Below, one piece after another: positions 18,750-27,434 of a stretch of 64,000 bases of DNA. Source of the DNA: Thalassoroseus pseudoceratinae (GTDB lineage Bacteria > Planctomycetota > Planctomycetia > Planctomycetales > Planctomycetaceae); contig NZ_JAALXT010000009.1 of assembly GCF_011634775.1 (NCBI RefSeq), positions 62,001 through 126,000 of the forward strand. Direction: 5' to 3'. The position numbers were made by a program, and so were the translations under genes. Every line of letters begins with the position of its first letter. Positions within the stretch are counted from its first letter, which is position 1. The notes under the pieces were generated by a model. It was not told where the DNA came from. It worked only from the letters and a program-made list of their open reading frames with translations, and made no database searches.

Positions 18750-19481
18750 ATGATGAAATTTCCAATGACAAGCTGGGTCGTATTTGCCACTGTGACATTG
18801 CAATCGACTTTAGTTTTGCCCCGAGCACTGGCCGATGCCCCCACATCAAAGACAATCTCACTATTCAACGGCAAAGATCTCGAAGGCTGGTATCCCGACG
18901 TTCCAGATGCAGACAAGAACCCAAACATTCAACCGAGCTTCATCGTTCGCGACGGGAAGCTCGTGAGCATGGGAGTGCCACGCGGTCACCTCATCACGAA
19001 GAAGTCATTTCAGAACTACCGCCTGGAAGTCGAATACCGCTTCCCGGGAAAACCTGGCAACTGTGGTGTCTTGGTGCATACAGATGGCAAACGCCCTCGC
19101 GTGCTCTACGGAATGTTTCCGGCATCGCTAGAGGTACAGATGCAGCATCAGGCCGCCGGCGATTTTTGGTGTATTCATGAGGATATCAAAGTCCCCAATA
19201 TGGAAGCACGCCGTAAGGGCCCCAAGGAGAATTGGGGAGGCAAGCAGGGCCAGTCGCGTCACATTACAAATCTCACTGACGATAGCGAGAAACCGTTGGG
19301 TGAGTGGAATCGAATGGTCATTGAATGTCTCGGCGACAAGATCCGCGTTTGGGTCAATGGTGATCTTGTCAACGAGGGATATGACTGCACAGCCACCGAA
19401 GGCCAAATTTCTTTGCAGGCCGAAGGAGCCGAGGTCGAATTCCGTAAACTTGAGTTGACACCTATCAAGTCGAGTCCCTAA
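18750..19481 (+). CDS. Exported DUF1080 (3-keto-disaccharide hydrolase-like) protein
   Basis: 243 residues. A signal peptide precedes the DUF1080 jelly-roll, recognised by the opening LFNGKDLEGWYPDV, SFIVRDGKLVSMG, FQNYRLEVEYRFPG, NCGVLVHTDG and the closing ISLQAEGAEVEFRKLEL. The family includes 3-keto-glycoside hydrolases and is greatly expanded in planctomycetes. It acts outside the cytoplasm. ATG at 18750 has AGAAGG 7 bases upstream; a second ATG follows directly. It is co-transcribed with the GH43-like gene before it. Gfo/Idh-type dehydrogenases, as encoded upstream, are natural partners in 3-keto-sugar chemistry. Confidence 0.88.
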   Translation: MMKFPMTSWVVFATVTLQSTLVLPRALADAPTSKTISLFNGKDLEGWYPDVPDADKNPNIQPSFIVRDGKLVSMGVPRGHLITKKSFQNYRLEVEYRFPGKPGNCGVLVHTDGKRPRVLYGMFPASLEVQMQHQAAGDFWCIHEDIKVPNMEARRKGPKENWGGKQGQSRHITNLTDDSEKPLGEWNRMVIECLGDKIRVWVNGDLVNEGYDCTATEGQISLQAEGAEVEFRKLELTPIKSSP

Positions 19482-19505
19482 CGGTGGAGTGACACAAACT
19501 GAGAA

Positions 19506-19529
19506 TCAAATAAAACCCGGCTTATTTGA
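19506..19529 (+). terminator. AT-rich hairpin after the DUF1080 gene
   Basis: TCAAATAA (19506-19513) and TTATTTGA (19522-19529) form a perfect 8-bp stem with loop AACCCGGC, 24 bases past the DUF1080 stop. No U-tract follows, so it is at best a weak terminator or mRNA end-stabiliser. Confidence 0.3.
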
Positions 19530-19613
19530 GTTGTGACCACAGACTTTCGCAATACAATGTGAACCTCGATAGTCTTCCGAAAAGTAGTCAAGCGGGGTTC
19601 ACGGAAATTGATC

Positions 19614-21094
19614 ATGCAAGACAAGCACGCAACGCGGCGACAACTCTGCTTTCATCGGCACATCGTTTTATGTGTTGGTCTGACGGTGAGTTGGCTTATT
19701 GTTGCCAGTTCGCACAGTGCGGCGGCCGAATTACACATTGGTGGTTCGACTGTCAGCATCACGCCCGACAAACCGGTCGCTTTGTCGGGCCAAATGCGAA
19801 CTCGGATCGCGAAGGAGGTTGAAACTCCTGCAACCGCAACGGCGTTGGCGTTGGAATCGCGTGACGGCGACAAAATCCTTGACCAAGCCATTATGGTGTC
19901 ATGTGATCTGGTCGCAATCCGCGAAGGAATTCTTGAAAAGGTCCGGGAGCGGTTGAGGGGAAAGCTCACGGACTTCGACACCAAGAAACTTTTCCTCAAC
20001 GCGACTCACACTCACACAGCACCGGTGATGCGGGAAGGTGCGTATCAACTGCCAAAGGACGGAATTATCCAGCCTAAAGAGTATGTTGAATTCCTGGCCG
20101 ATCAAGTTGCGGATGCCTCCATCAAAGCGTGGCAAACTCGGAAGCCGGGACGTGTTGGCTGGGGCCTCGGGTATGCCGTTGTCGCATTAAATCGCCGTAG
20201 CGTCTACGCCAACGGCACAGCTCAGATGTATGGTGCGACAAACAAAGCAAACTTCCGCGTCATTGAGGGCTATGAAGATCACGGTGTCGAGGTGCTGTGT
20301 TTTTGGGATGAAAACGACAAGTTGTTCGCGACCGCAATCAACGTAGCTTGCCCCTCGCAGGAGGTCGAAGGACGCTCCGCTGTCAATGCCGACTTCTGGC
20401 ATCAAGTGCGGGAACGTTTGCGTAAGAAGCACGGCAAAGACCTGCTCGTGCTCGGTTGGACCGGTGCGGCGGGCGATCAATCTCCCCATTTGATGTACCG
20501 CAAAGCTGCCGAAGAACGAATGCGAAAACTGCGTGGTCTCGACCGTCTCGACGACATCGCTCGTCGAATTGTTTCAGCCTGGGAAGAGGCTTACGCCGGT
20601 GCAAAGCAAGAACGTCATCGCGACGTTGTGCTCGTTCACAAAGTCCAGGAAATCGAGTTGCCTGAGCGAATCGTGACGAAGAAAGAAGCAACGGACATCA
20701 GAGCAAAAGTAGCCGAACTTTCGAAGGATCCTCGGAACCAACGACGAACGCTCTGGCATCAAGCGGCCGTCGATCGATTCGAACGCCAACAGGCGGGAGA
20801 CATTCGGACTTATCCAATGGAACTTCATGCCATTCGGCTTGGCGACGTCGCTATCGCGACGAATCCGTTCGAGTTGTTCACCGATTTTGGCATCCAAATG
20901 AAGGCACGCAGTCCGGCGTTACAAACATTTATTGTGCAATTGGCTGGTCCTGGTTCTTACGTCCCTAGTAAACGTGCAGAACTCGGAGGCGGATACAGTG
21001 CGATTGTGGAAAGCAACAAGGTCGGTGCAGAAGGGGGCAAGTTCTAACCGACCGCACAGTGAACGTGCTGAATTCTATATGGAAAGCAGACTAG
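19614..21094 (+). pseudogene. Neutral/alkaline ceramidase-like protein, frameshifted near the 3' end
   Basis: An exported protein with an N-terminal hydrophobic signal (IVLCVGLTVSWLIVASSHSAAAE). The body resembles planctomycete neutral/alkaline non-lysosomal ceramidase N-domain proteins: STVSITPDKPVALSGQM, MVSCDLVAIREGI, LNATHTHTAPVM (metal-binding His pair), VLGWTGAAGDQSP and AIATNPFELFTDFG. The intact frame ends at TAA 21045-21047 after GGYSAIVESNKVGAEGG. Reading from 21038 in the other frame gives QVLTDRTVNVLNSIWKAD and a stop at 21092-21094, which is the expected family C-terminus. One base therefore appears to be missing in the G run at 21033-21037. This may be a real mutation, slippage or a sequencing error. 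The start at 19614 has GGAAA 7 bases upstream. Only about 18 residues are affected, so function may survive. Confidence 0.7.
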
Positions 21095-21142
21095 GATCGG
21101 CACGTCGATTGTATACAAGAATGTGTTGCAGCCCGCAATCAC

Positions 21143-22309
21143 ATGGGCGTCTTTTTGAGGGTACCGATTCGAGTGGCAACACTAAGACTTGACCAAGTTG
21201 AGCTACTACACGTCCAGCGTCGTCTGGCACATCCCTTCCGAATCAGCTTAGGGGCGGTTACGGCTCGCGAGTTTGTTGTGTTGCGAGGTCGAGCAGACAA
21301 CTTGGTCGTCTATGGTGAGGCGAACATTGATGCTCGGCCATTCTATGCCTCCGAAACGGTGGCGACCGTCTGGGACATTATCACAGAGGTATTGTTGCCG
21401 CCATTGTTAGGGCGTTCGTTTGGTTCTATCGAGGAAGTGTGTCAGACTTGGCAATCAGTGCGTGGTCATGACTATGCAAAGGCTGCTGTCGAGCATCTCT
21501 ACTGGGATTTGCTCGGTCAGATTCAGGGCGAATCGATTCAGCAATTGCTCGGCGGTCAAGGAGAGACCGTTGAAGTTGGCACGAGCCATTCCATCCAGGC
21601 GGACACACAAACCTTTCTTCAAGACATCGAGTCGGCTCTCGAACTTGGCATTCGGCGAATTAAGATCAAGGTCCAACCTGGTTGGGATGATCAGCCACTG
21701 GCGATGATTCGAGAACATTTTGGCGAGATCACACTCATGGCTGACGCCAATGCAGCGTACCTGCCGGAGCATCTCGATCATCTCGCCAAACTCGACCGGC
21801 ATGAAATGCTGATGCTCGAACAGCCTCTTCCGTCGCTAGACCTTGTCCACCACCGCGAGTTGGCGAGCCGACTCAACACGCCACTATGCCTGGACGAAGG
21901 CGCACACGACCTCTCGATGGTTGAGAATGCCGTCACGTTCGATGCCTGCAAGATTGTCAATATCAAGGTCGGGCGTGTCGGCGGATTGTCGCAGGCCAAA
22001 CGGATTCACGACTGGTGCCATGCACGTCAGATTCCCGTGTGGTGTGGTCGGCGAACGGGCTCGGGGATATCCATGGCTAGCGAACTCGCCCTGGCTACAC
22101 TCCCGGGTTTCCGTCACCCGGCGGATCACGGTATCGAACTGGTGCAGGAGACGCTGGATCACTTCGTCGACATCACGCAGTTCCATCGCGCTGGTGCTGA
22201 AGTCCGTGTTCCCGTCGAGCCTGGAATCGGCGTATTAGTCGACGATGCAATGCTCGATCGATTGTCCCTCCGTCGACTGTTGTGCGAGTCATCAACCCAC
22301 CAAATATAG
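21143..22309 (+). CDS. Enolase-superfamily enzyme, MLE/OSBS-NSAR subgroup
   Basis: Up to 388 residues; a GTG at 21173 would give a start closer to the family N-terminus (VATLRLDQVELL). It has the full muconate-lactonising-enzyme subgroup set: KIK in RRIKIKVQPGWD (second-strand lysine), metal ligands in LMADANAAY, MLEQPL and LDEGAHD, and a second lysine in NIKVGRVGG. The KxKxxPG block resembles o-succinylbenzoate synthase / N-succinylamino-acid racemase enzymes. There are no menaquinone genes nearby, so an epimerase, racemase or cycloisomerase/dehydratase role in the surrounding catabolic locus is as likely. It lies 48 bases after the restored end of the ceramidase-like gene, on the same strand. 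Confidence 0.85.
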   Translation: MGVFLRVPIRVATLRLDQVELLHVQRRLAHPFRISLGAVTAREFVVLRGRADNLVVYGEANIDARPFYASETVATVWDIITEVLLPPLLGRSFGSIEEVCQTWQSVRGHDYAKAAVEHLYWDLLGQIQGESIQQLLGGQGETVEVGTSHSIQADTQTFLQDIESALELGIRRIKIKVQPGWDDQPLAMIREHFGEITLMADANAAYLPEHLDHLAKLDRHEMLMLEQPLPSLDLVHHRELASRLNTPLCLDEGAHDLSMVENAVTFDACKIVNIKVGRVGGLSQAKRIHDWCHARQIPVWCGRRTGSGISMASELALATLPGFRHPADHGIELVQETLDHFVDITQFHRAGAEVRVPVEPGIGVLVDDAMLDRLSLRRLLCESSTHQI

Positions 22310-22329
22310 ATTCAAGACCCGCTGTTCGT

Positions 22330-22779
22330 TCAAGCTTTTGCTTTGGTCAGCCAACGATCGAGTTGGTTGGCGAAGACTTGCTTGTCTTTCGCATTGTAGT
22401 TTGACGGACCACCCGTGATCTGTCCTCCTCCGCGAAGTTCGTCCAGAAGATCACGGGCCGCAAGTCGTGCACCGATATTTGCCTCCGTGTACAGTTCCCC
22501 GCGAGGATTCAAAGCCTGACCGCCCGCTGCAACGACATCAGCCGCTAGCGGAATATCGGCTGTGATTACCAAATCACCAGGCTCTACCCGTTCGGCGATA
22601 TATTGATCCGCGACGTTTGCCCCCGATGAAACCTGCACGCTATCAATGAATTCGGAGCGGGGGATACGGAGCGGCTGATTGGCCACGAGCGTGAGTCGTG
22701 TTTCCGTCCGCTTCGCCGCTCGATACAACAGCTCCTTAGTTTCTTGCGGACAAGCATCGGCGTCGACCCAAATCTGCAT
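22330..22779 (-). CDS. yaiI: YaiI/UPF0178 family protein (DUF188)
   Basis: 149 residues from ATG 22779, with an AGAGGA site 6 bases upstream; an in-frame start at 22830 would overlap the polymerase gene. The protein opens with the family signature MQIWVDADACPQ and continues with LVITADIPLAADVV, LNPRGELYTEANIG and GGPSNYNAKDKQVFANQLD. UPF0178 proteins are PIN-like in appearance, which hints at nucleic acid metabolism, but their function is not established. It lies directly downstream of the DNA polymerase IV gene on the same strand. Confidence 0.93.
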   Translation of the reverse strand: MQIWVDADACPQETKELLYRAAKRTETRLTLVANQPLRIPRSEFIDSVQVSSGANVADQYIAERVEPGDLVITADIPLAADVVAAGGQALNPRGELYTEANIGARLAARDLLDELRGGGQITGGPSNYNAKDKQVFANQLDRWLTKAKA

Positions 22780-22826
22780 TCTTCGTCCTCTCTTTTCGAG
22801 ATCATTCGTCGGTAAATATGGCCGGA

Positions 22827-24038
22827 TCAAGTGGACGTCCCTGGCTCTTCATTCGGTCTTGGCTCCGGACGGTGACGTGCATTGTGCAAGAGTCCGCTGC
22901 CGCGATCCAATGCTGAGTTGCCGAACTTGGCCCGGACGGCGTCGGCGACTTCATCCAGTTGTTGCTGCTTGTGATGACCGTCCTCTCCAAACAGCGTTTT
23001 CTGCACGTATGCGTTCGTTGAAAAACTGCTAACACCGACTCCCAACAGACGAATCCCCGGGTGCCGTTGCCTCAACACCTGCATCAAGAGTTCGCTCGCC
23101 GCTTCCCAAATCTCGCCGGTAACATTGGTGCTGCGTGCCAAGGTTTTGGCTCGGGTGATGGTCCGAAAGTCGGCGAATCGGAGTTTGAGGTTCACGGTCC
23201 GGCCACGTCGTTGTTGCTGCCGTAGTCGCCGTCCCACGTGTTCGGTCAGTTCCAGTAACCACGCGCGAAGGGCTTCGCTATCGGAGATATCCGCCGCGAA
23301 CGTTGTCTCATGAGAGATGGACTTCGCTTCCCGATCAGGGACGACCGAGCGTTTATCATGTCCCCTGGCCAGTTTGGCGAAATGGTTCCCCTGCTGACCA
23401 AAGTGTTGATGAAGAACCTGAGGATCGAGTTGCCGCAGTTCGCCAATGGTCGTGATGCCCAAACGGTCGAACGCACTTCCAGTGACTTTGCCGACTCCCC
23501 AAAGACGTCCAATCGGTAAAGGATCGAGAAACTCTTCGATCCGATCCGGTTCCACGACCACCAATCCATCCGGCTTTCGTAGATCGCTGGCGATCTTAGC
23601 TAGAAATTTGTTCGGAGCCACACCCACAGAGGCCACCAAACCGGTTTCCGACCAAATGTCGTGTTTGATCTGCCTCGCGATCTCGGCCACGGAGCCCAAA
23701 AGCTTCACGCTACCGGTCACATCGAGGAACGCCTCATCCAAGGAGAGAGGTTCGACCAGCGGTGTGTAGCGGAAAAACACATCACGAATCTGCCGGGAAA
23801 CCTCGGCGTAGAAACGCATGCGAGGCCGAAGCACAACTGCGTCGGGGCAGAGCCGAAGTGCTGTCGCGGTCGGCATCGCACTATGGACCCCAAACTTCCG
23901 TACGACATAGTTGGCAGCCGCAACCACCCCGCGTCCCTCCGGAGTGCCCCCCACGATCACCGGCCGTCCGACGAGTCGGGGATTCTCCCGCTCCTCGACC
24001 GAGGCGTAAAACGCATCCATATCGACATGGAGAATCAT
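22827..24038 (-). CDS. dinB: DNA polymerase IV (Y-family)
   Basis: 403-residue translesion DNA polymerase. The catalytic core is clear: ILHVDMDAFYASVEE (metal Asp residues at 6 and 8), GVVAAANYVVRKFGV, LSLDEAFLDVTG (second catalytic Asp-Glu) and GLVASVGVAPNKFLAKIASDL. The helix-hairpin-helix thumb (IGRLWGVGK) and the little-finger domain (RRLRQQQRRGRTVNLKLRFADF) follow. The C-terminus lacks an obvious beta-clamp motif; it ends in a Pro/Arg-rich tail. The start at 24038 gives the standard MILHVDMD N-terminus. It is followed by the YaiI gene. Confidence 0.95.
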   Translation of the reverse strand: MILHVDMDAFYASVEERENPRLVGRPVIVGGTPEGRGVVAAANYVVRKFGVHSAMPTATALRLCPDAVVLRPRMRFYAEVSRQIRDVFFRYTPLVEPLSLDEAFLDVTGSVKLLGSVAEIARQIKHDIWSETGLVASVGVAPNKFLAKIASDLRKPDGLVVVEPDRIEEFLDPLPIGRLWGVGKVTGSAFDRLGITTIGELRQLDPQVLHQHFGQQGNHFAKLARGHDKRSVVPDREAKSISHETTFAADISDSEALRAWLLELTEHVGRRLRQQQRRGRTVNLKLRFADFRTITRAKTLARSTNVTGEIWEAASELLMQVLRQRHPGIRLLGVGVSSFSTNAYVQKTLFGEDGHHKQQQLDEVADAVRAKFGNSALDRGSGLLHNARHRPEPRPNEEPGTST

Positions 24039-24124
24039 GGTGTCTCGTAGTACGAATATTTCCAATAGGGCTCGGGCAGATCACTCGTCCCATTATAGGG
24101 CATGGAGCTACAAAACGCCGAAAT

Positions 24125-24793
24125 TTACCACGGTGCGTACATCACATCCGTCCGCAGGACATACTTCCGCCCCCGAAGAACGGGCTCGCCTTTGTGGTAG
24201 ACGTGGTGGGCAAAGCAAAGTGCCGTGCCGGTCTGCGGGGAGACATGGAAAGGGTCGAAGGGTTCGCTGGAGTACGAATCGTCGAAGGACGTTTCTCCTC
24301 CCTCAAAGCCATCGTTGAGGTAGATCATCCATGTCCAGAAGCTGCGTTGATTGTTCTCACGCTCGAACGGAATATCCCGATGCCAATCGAACTGCTCACC
24401 GGGATCATAACGGTAGAACCGCAACCGCTCGTTGAGACCGATGGGATGAAAAGGCTCGTTCAGCTCGTCTTCGATCTCCATAGGCATAAGGTCCTCGACC
24501 CGTTCCCAGAGTTCCGCTGCCAATTCTGGTGAGTCGAAGACGACCCGCTGATTGTTCCGCACATCGGTCCGCAGAACATGACCGCTCGGGGAACTGACCA
24601 AGGCGTCTTCGTAGCCGATCGACTCGCTCCAGTCGATGTAACGCAGGCATTCCTCTGGAGAAAGGAAATACTCGATCACAAATATCTCGTCAGTCAGCCA
24701 ATCCGGTTCACACAAAACGTTCTCTCCTAGAGAAGAAAGGTTTATCCTTCTTGGCTCTACGATCGGGCGGACGTCTATTTTCACGGGCAGCAA
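24125..24793 (-). CDS. 2-oxoglutarate/Fe(II) oxygenase, prolyl 4-hydroxylase-like
   Basis: About 222 residues. The P4H-type double-stranded beta-helix has its iron ligands in DWHRD (His138, Asp140) and YHKGEPV (His200), and the 2-oxoglutarate-binding basic residue in GRKYVLRTDVMY (Lys210). The N-terminal FVIEYFLSPEECLRYIDWSE segment is typical of bacterial P4H homologues. The target (prolyl in a protein or a free metabolite) is unknown. The open frame starts with TTG at 24793; a GTG at 24784 is an alternative, and neither has a strong ribosome-binding site, so the N-terminus is uncertain. It diverges from the sulfatase gene. Confidence 0.85.
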   Translation of the reverse strand: MLPVKIDVRPIVEPRRINLSSLGENVLCEPDWLTDEIFVIEYFLSPEECLRYIDWSESIGYEDALVSSPSGHVLRTDVRNNQRVVFDSPELAAELWERVEDLMPMEIEDELNEPFHPIGLNERLRFYRYDPGEQFDWHRDIPFERENNQRSFWTWMIYLNDGFEGGETSFDDSYSSEPFDPFHVSPQTGTALCFAHHVYHKGEPVLRGRKYVLRTDVMYAPW

Positions 24794-25039
24794 AAAATGT
24801 CCCCAGTTCGATGACCTAATTAGGCGGGCAGCAAAATCTACTAGAACACAGTCGACTCCGCTTCAGGAACCGACCTCCCGGCCTCGTCGACTGTGTCCGT
24901 CCAAGTCAACTAAGCGTCGTTGCTTGAGGCCAAGGTTTTGCGGGCCATGTAACGTGGTATTGAGTGTGGTGAAACGACACGGACGTTCCGGTATGGTGGA
25001 AACTCTATCATCAGTCAAAGGTCGCTCGGAGAAATCAGT

Positions 25040-26416
25040 ATGAGAATTACGCTGCTCATCGCTTGTGGAATTGCTGGATTTTGCTCGGCATCGTTGTCGG
25101 CGGCCGATCGTCCGAACGTCCTGTTGATTGCGATCGACGATCTCAACGACTGGACCGGTTGCCTGGGCGGGCATCCTCAAGCCGACACCCCGCACATCGA
25201 TGCTTTGGCGAAGCAGGGCACACTGTTTACGAACGCTCACTGTCAAGCTCCGATCTGCAATCCGTCTCGGACGAGTGTGATGCTCGGTCTGCGTCCTTCG
25301 ACCACCGGCATCTACCAGAACAGGCCGTGGTTTCGCACGACGAAACGCAACCGTGATCGCATCACGCTGCCGCAATACTTTCGACAACACGGCTACAAGA
25401 CGTTGACGACCGGCAAGATTTATCACGGCTCGCGGGTCGATGAGGCATCGTTTGAAACAGTAGGACCGCGACCAGGGCAACGATTGAAAATCGACGACCG
25501 TCTGGTGCAGATCAGAGGAACCGGCAGTGGGTTGTGGGACTACGGTCCGCAGCAGTATGCCGAGGAGAATTTCAGCGATTTCAGCGATGCATCTTGGGCC
25601 ATCACTCAGTTGCAGCGGGATCACAAGCGGCCGTTTTTTCTGGCAGTCGGTTTCTATCGCCCGCATGTGCCGTGGTACGCTCCGCAACGCTTCTTTGACA
25701 CTCGACCGCTGGCGGATGTGAAACTTCCGCTAGTCAAAGACGATGATCGCGACGATCTTCCACAGGCCGCGATTGCGTTGACGAACAACCCCACGCCGCC
25801 GTCGCATCAGTGGTTTGTCGAGAATATGCAGTGGCGGGCTGCCGTTCAAGCGTATCTGGCTTCCACGAGTTTCACGGATGCTCAGGTGGGGCGATTGTTA
25901 GATGTCTTCAATGCCAGTCCCTACGCGAAGAACACGATTATTGTGCTTTGGTCCGATCACGGGTTCCATCTGGGTGAGAAACAGCGATGGGCTAAGCAAT
26001 CTTTGTGGGAACGTTCCACGCGAGTGCCCTTTATTATCTGTCGACCCGGTCAAAGTGGTGGGCAACGCTGTTCCCAGGCGGTGGAGCTGCTGAGCATCTA
26101 TCCGACGCTTGTCAAACTCTGCGGACTGCCCGCACGCGATGATTTGGAAGGCGTCGATCTGTCACCGCTGCTGGCTGATCCCAAAGCCTCATGGAAACGA
26201 CCAGCGATTAGCACGTACGGACGAAATAATCACGCCATCCGTTCCGAGCATTTTCGGTATATCCGCTATGCGGACGGTAGCCAGGAATTGTACGATCACC
26301 GCAACGATCCCCAGGAATGGAAGAACCTCGCGGGTGATCCGGCCTTTGCGAAGACGATCGCCGAACACGCGAAATGGCTGCCGCAGACGAACGTGGCTAA
26401 TGCGGCAAAGAAGTAG
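25040..26416 (+). CDS. Sulfatase, iduronate-2-sulfatase-like
   Basis: 458-residue exported sulfatase. A short signal peptide (LLIACGIAGFCSASLSA) precedes the metal-binding AIDDLNDW (Asp33, Asp34). The active-site motif is CNPSR (Cys73, to be converted to formylglycine) in PICNPSRTSVMLGLRPSTTG. Later segments VGFYRPHVPWYAP, IIVLWSDHGFHLGEK and GVDLSPLLADP are typical of the IDS-like subfamily. It probably desulfates polysaccharide-derived sugars in the periplasm. GGAG lies about 9 bases before the ATG. It needs a formylglycine-generating enzyme or anSME, not present in this window. Confidence 0.93.
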   Translation: MRITLLIACGIAGFCSASLSAADRPNVLLIAIDDLNDWTGCLGGHPQADTPHIDALAKQGTLFTNAHCQAPICNPSRTSVMLGLRPSTTGIYQNRPWFRTTKRNRDRITLPQYFRQHGYKTLTTGKIYHGSRVDEASFETVGPRPGQRLKIDDRLVQIRGTGSGLWDYGPQQYAEENFSDFSDASWAITQLQRDHKRPFFLAVGFYRPHVPWYAPQRFFDTRPLADVKLPLVKDDDRDDLPQAAIALTNNPTPPSHQWFVENMQWRAAVQAYLASTSFTDAQVGRLLDVFNASPYAKNTIIVLWSDHGFHLGEKQRWAKQSLWERSTRVPFIICRPGQSGGQRCSQAVELLSIYPTLVKLCGLPARDDLEGVDLSPLLADPKASWKRPAISTYGRNNHAIRSEHFRYIRYADGSQELYDHRNDPQEWKNLAGDPAFAKTIAEHAKWLPQTNVANAAKK

Positions 26417-26600
26417 CAAGACAGTTGCCGTTCCGTCAGGCAATCACGAGAGAACGCGAGAGAGTTCGATCACTGCTGCAGACGAATCAACCCATGGTCG
26501 CCTGCAGACATTTGTGGTGTTGGTCTTTGCAGAAAATTCTTTGATAAACCGCCGTGTCGAAGCTTGTGAGCGATTCGACCGGCGGCTTATGCAATTTCAG

Positions 26601-27347
26601 TCAATCTGAAGAAACCGTAATCGGTCGGCTGAGTTTGTGATTGCTCAAAATCAGCTCTCGCATGGACCGCTTGCCAGCGTCGCCGACGTCGATCGTGAGA
26701 GTCCGTTTCGGTAGAAAAAAGTCTCCGACTTCTGTCCAGGTAAAGAGATTCGACCGCTGCGACTGGATGTCCCCCGTTGCCGGGTCGCGATAGACGACGG
26801 CACTCACTTGCGGCAGAAACGTTCCTTCGGGTGTTTTGAACTGATCCAGATTTGTGATCTCGAACCAACTTTCGTCCGACTTTCTCAGCACTTCATGAAT
26901 CGTGCCATCGACCAGCCGAAAAACTCCCGAGCCATCCTTCTGAGCGATGAGCACACCCGGCCCATCATCGCCCGTGTCCGCGAAGGCGTAGCCACGATCA
27001 GACATTTTGCTAGGGCGACGATGAGAAATGACCGACCGAAGTTTTGATTTCACCCACGGTTCGCGGGCGGCATCGTCAATGTTCAATTCGTATTTCAAGT
27101 CGGCTTTGACAATGATTTTTCCAGCGTAAGATTCGCCGTCAGTCGTCACGACAATGTCTGCCGTGAAACCTGGGAAGTCACGCCAAACGGTCCGGGCGTT
27201 GTGGGCTTCGTGCATGTAGTCATAAGCCGAACGACTAGCTGTCGGCTTCGCGTCCCAGCCGAATGCGGGAACGCTGCCGAGCAACATCATCGCAACCAAA
27301 CACCGCATCGCGACGCTCCAAGCGAGTGAAGAGAGAAAACTGTTCAT
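26601..27347 (-). CDS. Exported DUF3386-like protein
   Basis: 248 residues with an N-terminal hydrophobic signal (SVAMRCLVAMMLLGSVPAFG). The mature part, YMHEAHNARTVWRDFPGFTADIVVTTDG onward, then FEITNLDQFKTPEGTFLPQVSAVVYRD and GDFFLPKRTLTI, resembles the DUF3386 family of cyanobacteria and planctomycetes. Function is unknown; the shape suggests a lipoprotein-carrier-like beta fold that binds a hydrophobic or metal-linked ligand. It is the last gene of the minus-strand set beginning at the DUF1559 gene, 87 bases after the Kelch gene. Confidence 0.65.
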   Translation of the reverse strand: MNSFLSSLAWSVAMRCLVAMMLLGSVPAFGWDAKPTASRSAYDYMHEAHNARTVWRDFPGFTADIVVTTDGESYAGKIIVKADLKYELNIDDAAREPWVKSKLRSVISHRRPSKMSDRGYAFADTGDDGPGVLIAQKDGSGVFRLVDGTIHEVLRKSDESWFEITNLDQFKTPEGTFLPQVSAVVYRDPATGDIQSQRSNLFTWTEVGDFFLPKRTLTIDVGDAGKRSMRELILSNHKLSRPITVSSD

Positions 27348-27434
27348 AGAATTTTCAGTAAAAACCCCAAAATGGAAACGAGCAACACAAATCGTTCACT
27401 CAGAGCCGCGACGCAAACAACCAGCATTTTCAGA

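Noticed and set aside
19614-21094. Programmed ribosomal frameshifting at the G run of the ceramidase-like gene
   Set aside because: There is no slippery heptamer with a downstream structure that I could see; loss of one base in a homopolymer is simpler.
23762-24532. A 256-codon plus-strand frame spanning the start of dinB and the P4H-like gene
   Set aside because: It crosses two well-supported genes on the opposite strand and has no family features.
24785-24836. Direct repeat GGGCAGCAAAA about 40 bases apart at the P4H-like start
   Set aside because: Only two short copies; no array or regulator context, so probably chance.
24863-25687. A 274-codon minus-strand open frame opposite the iduronate-sulfatase-like gene
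   Set aside because: Arg/Gln/Val-rich shadow composition with no domain; the plus-strand sulfatase with signal peptide and CNPSR explains the region.
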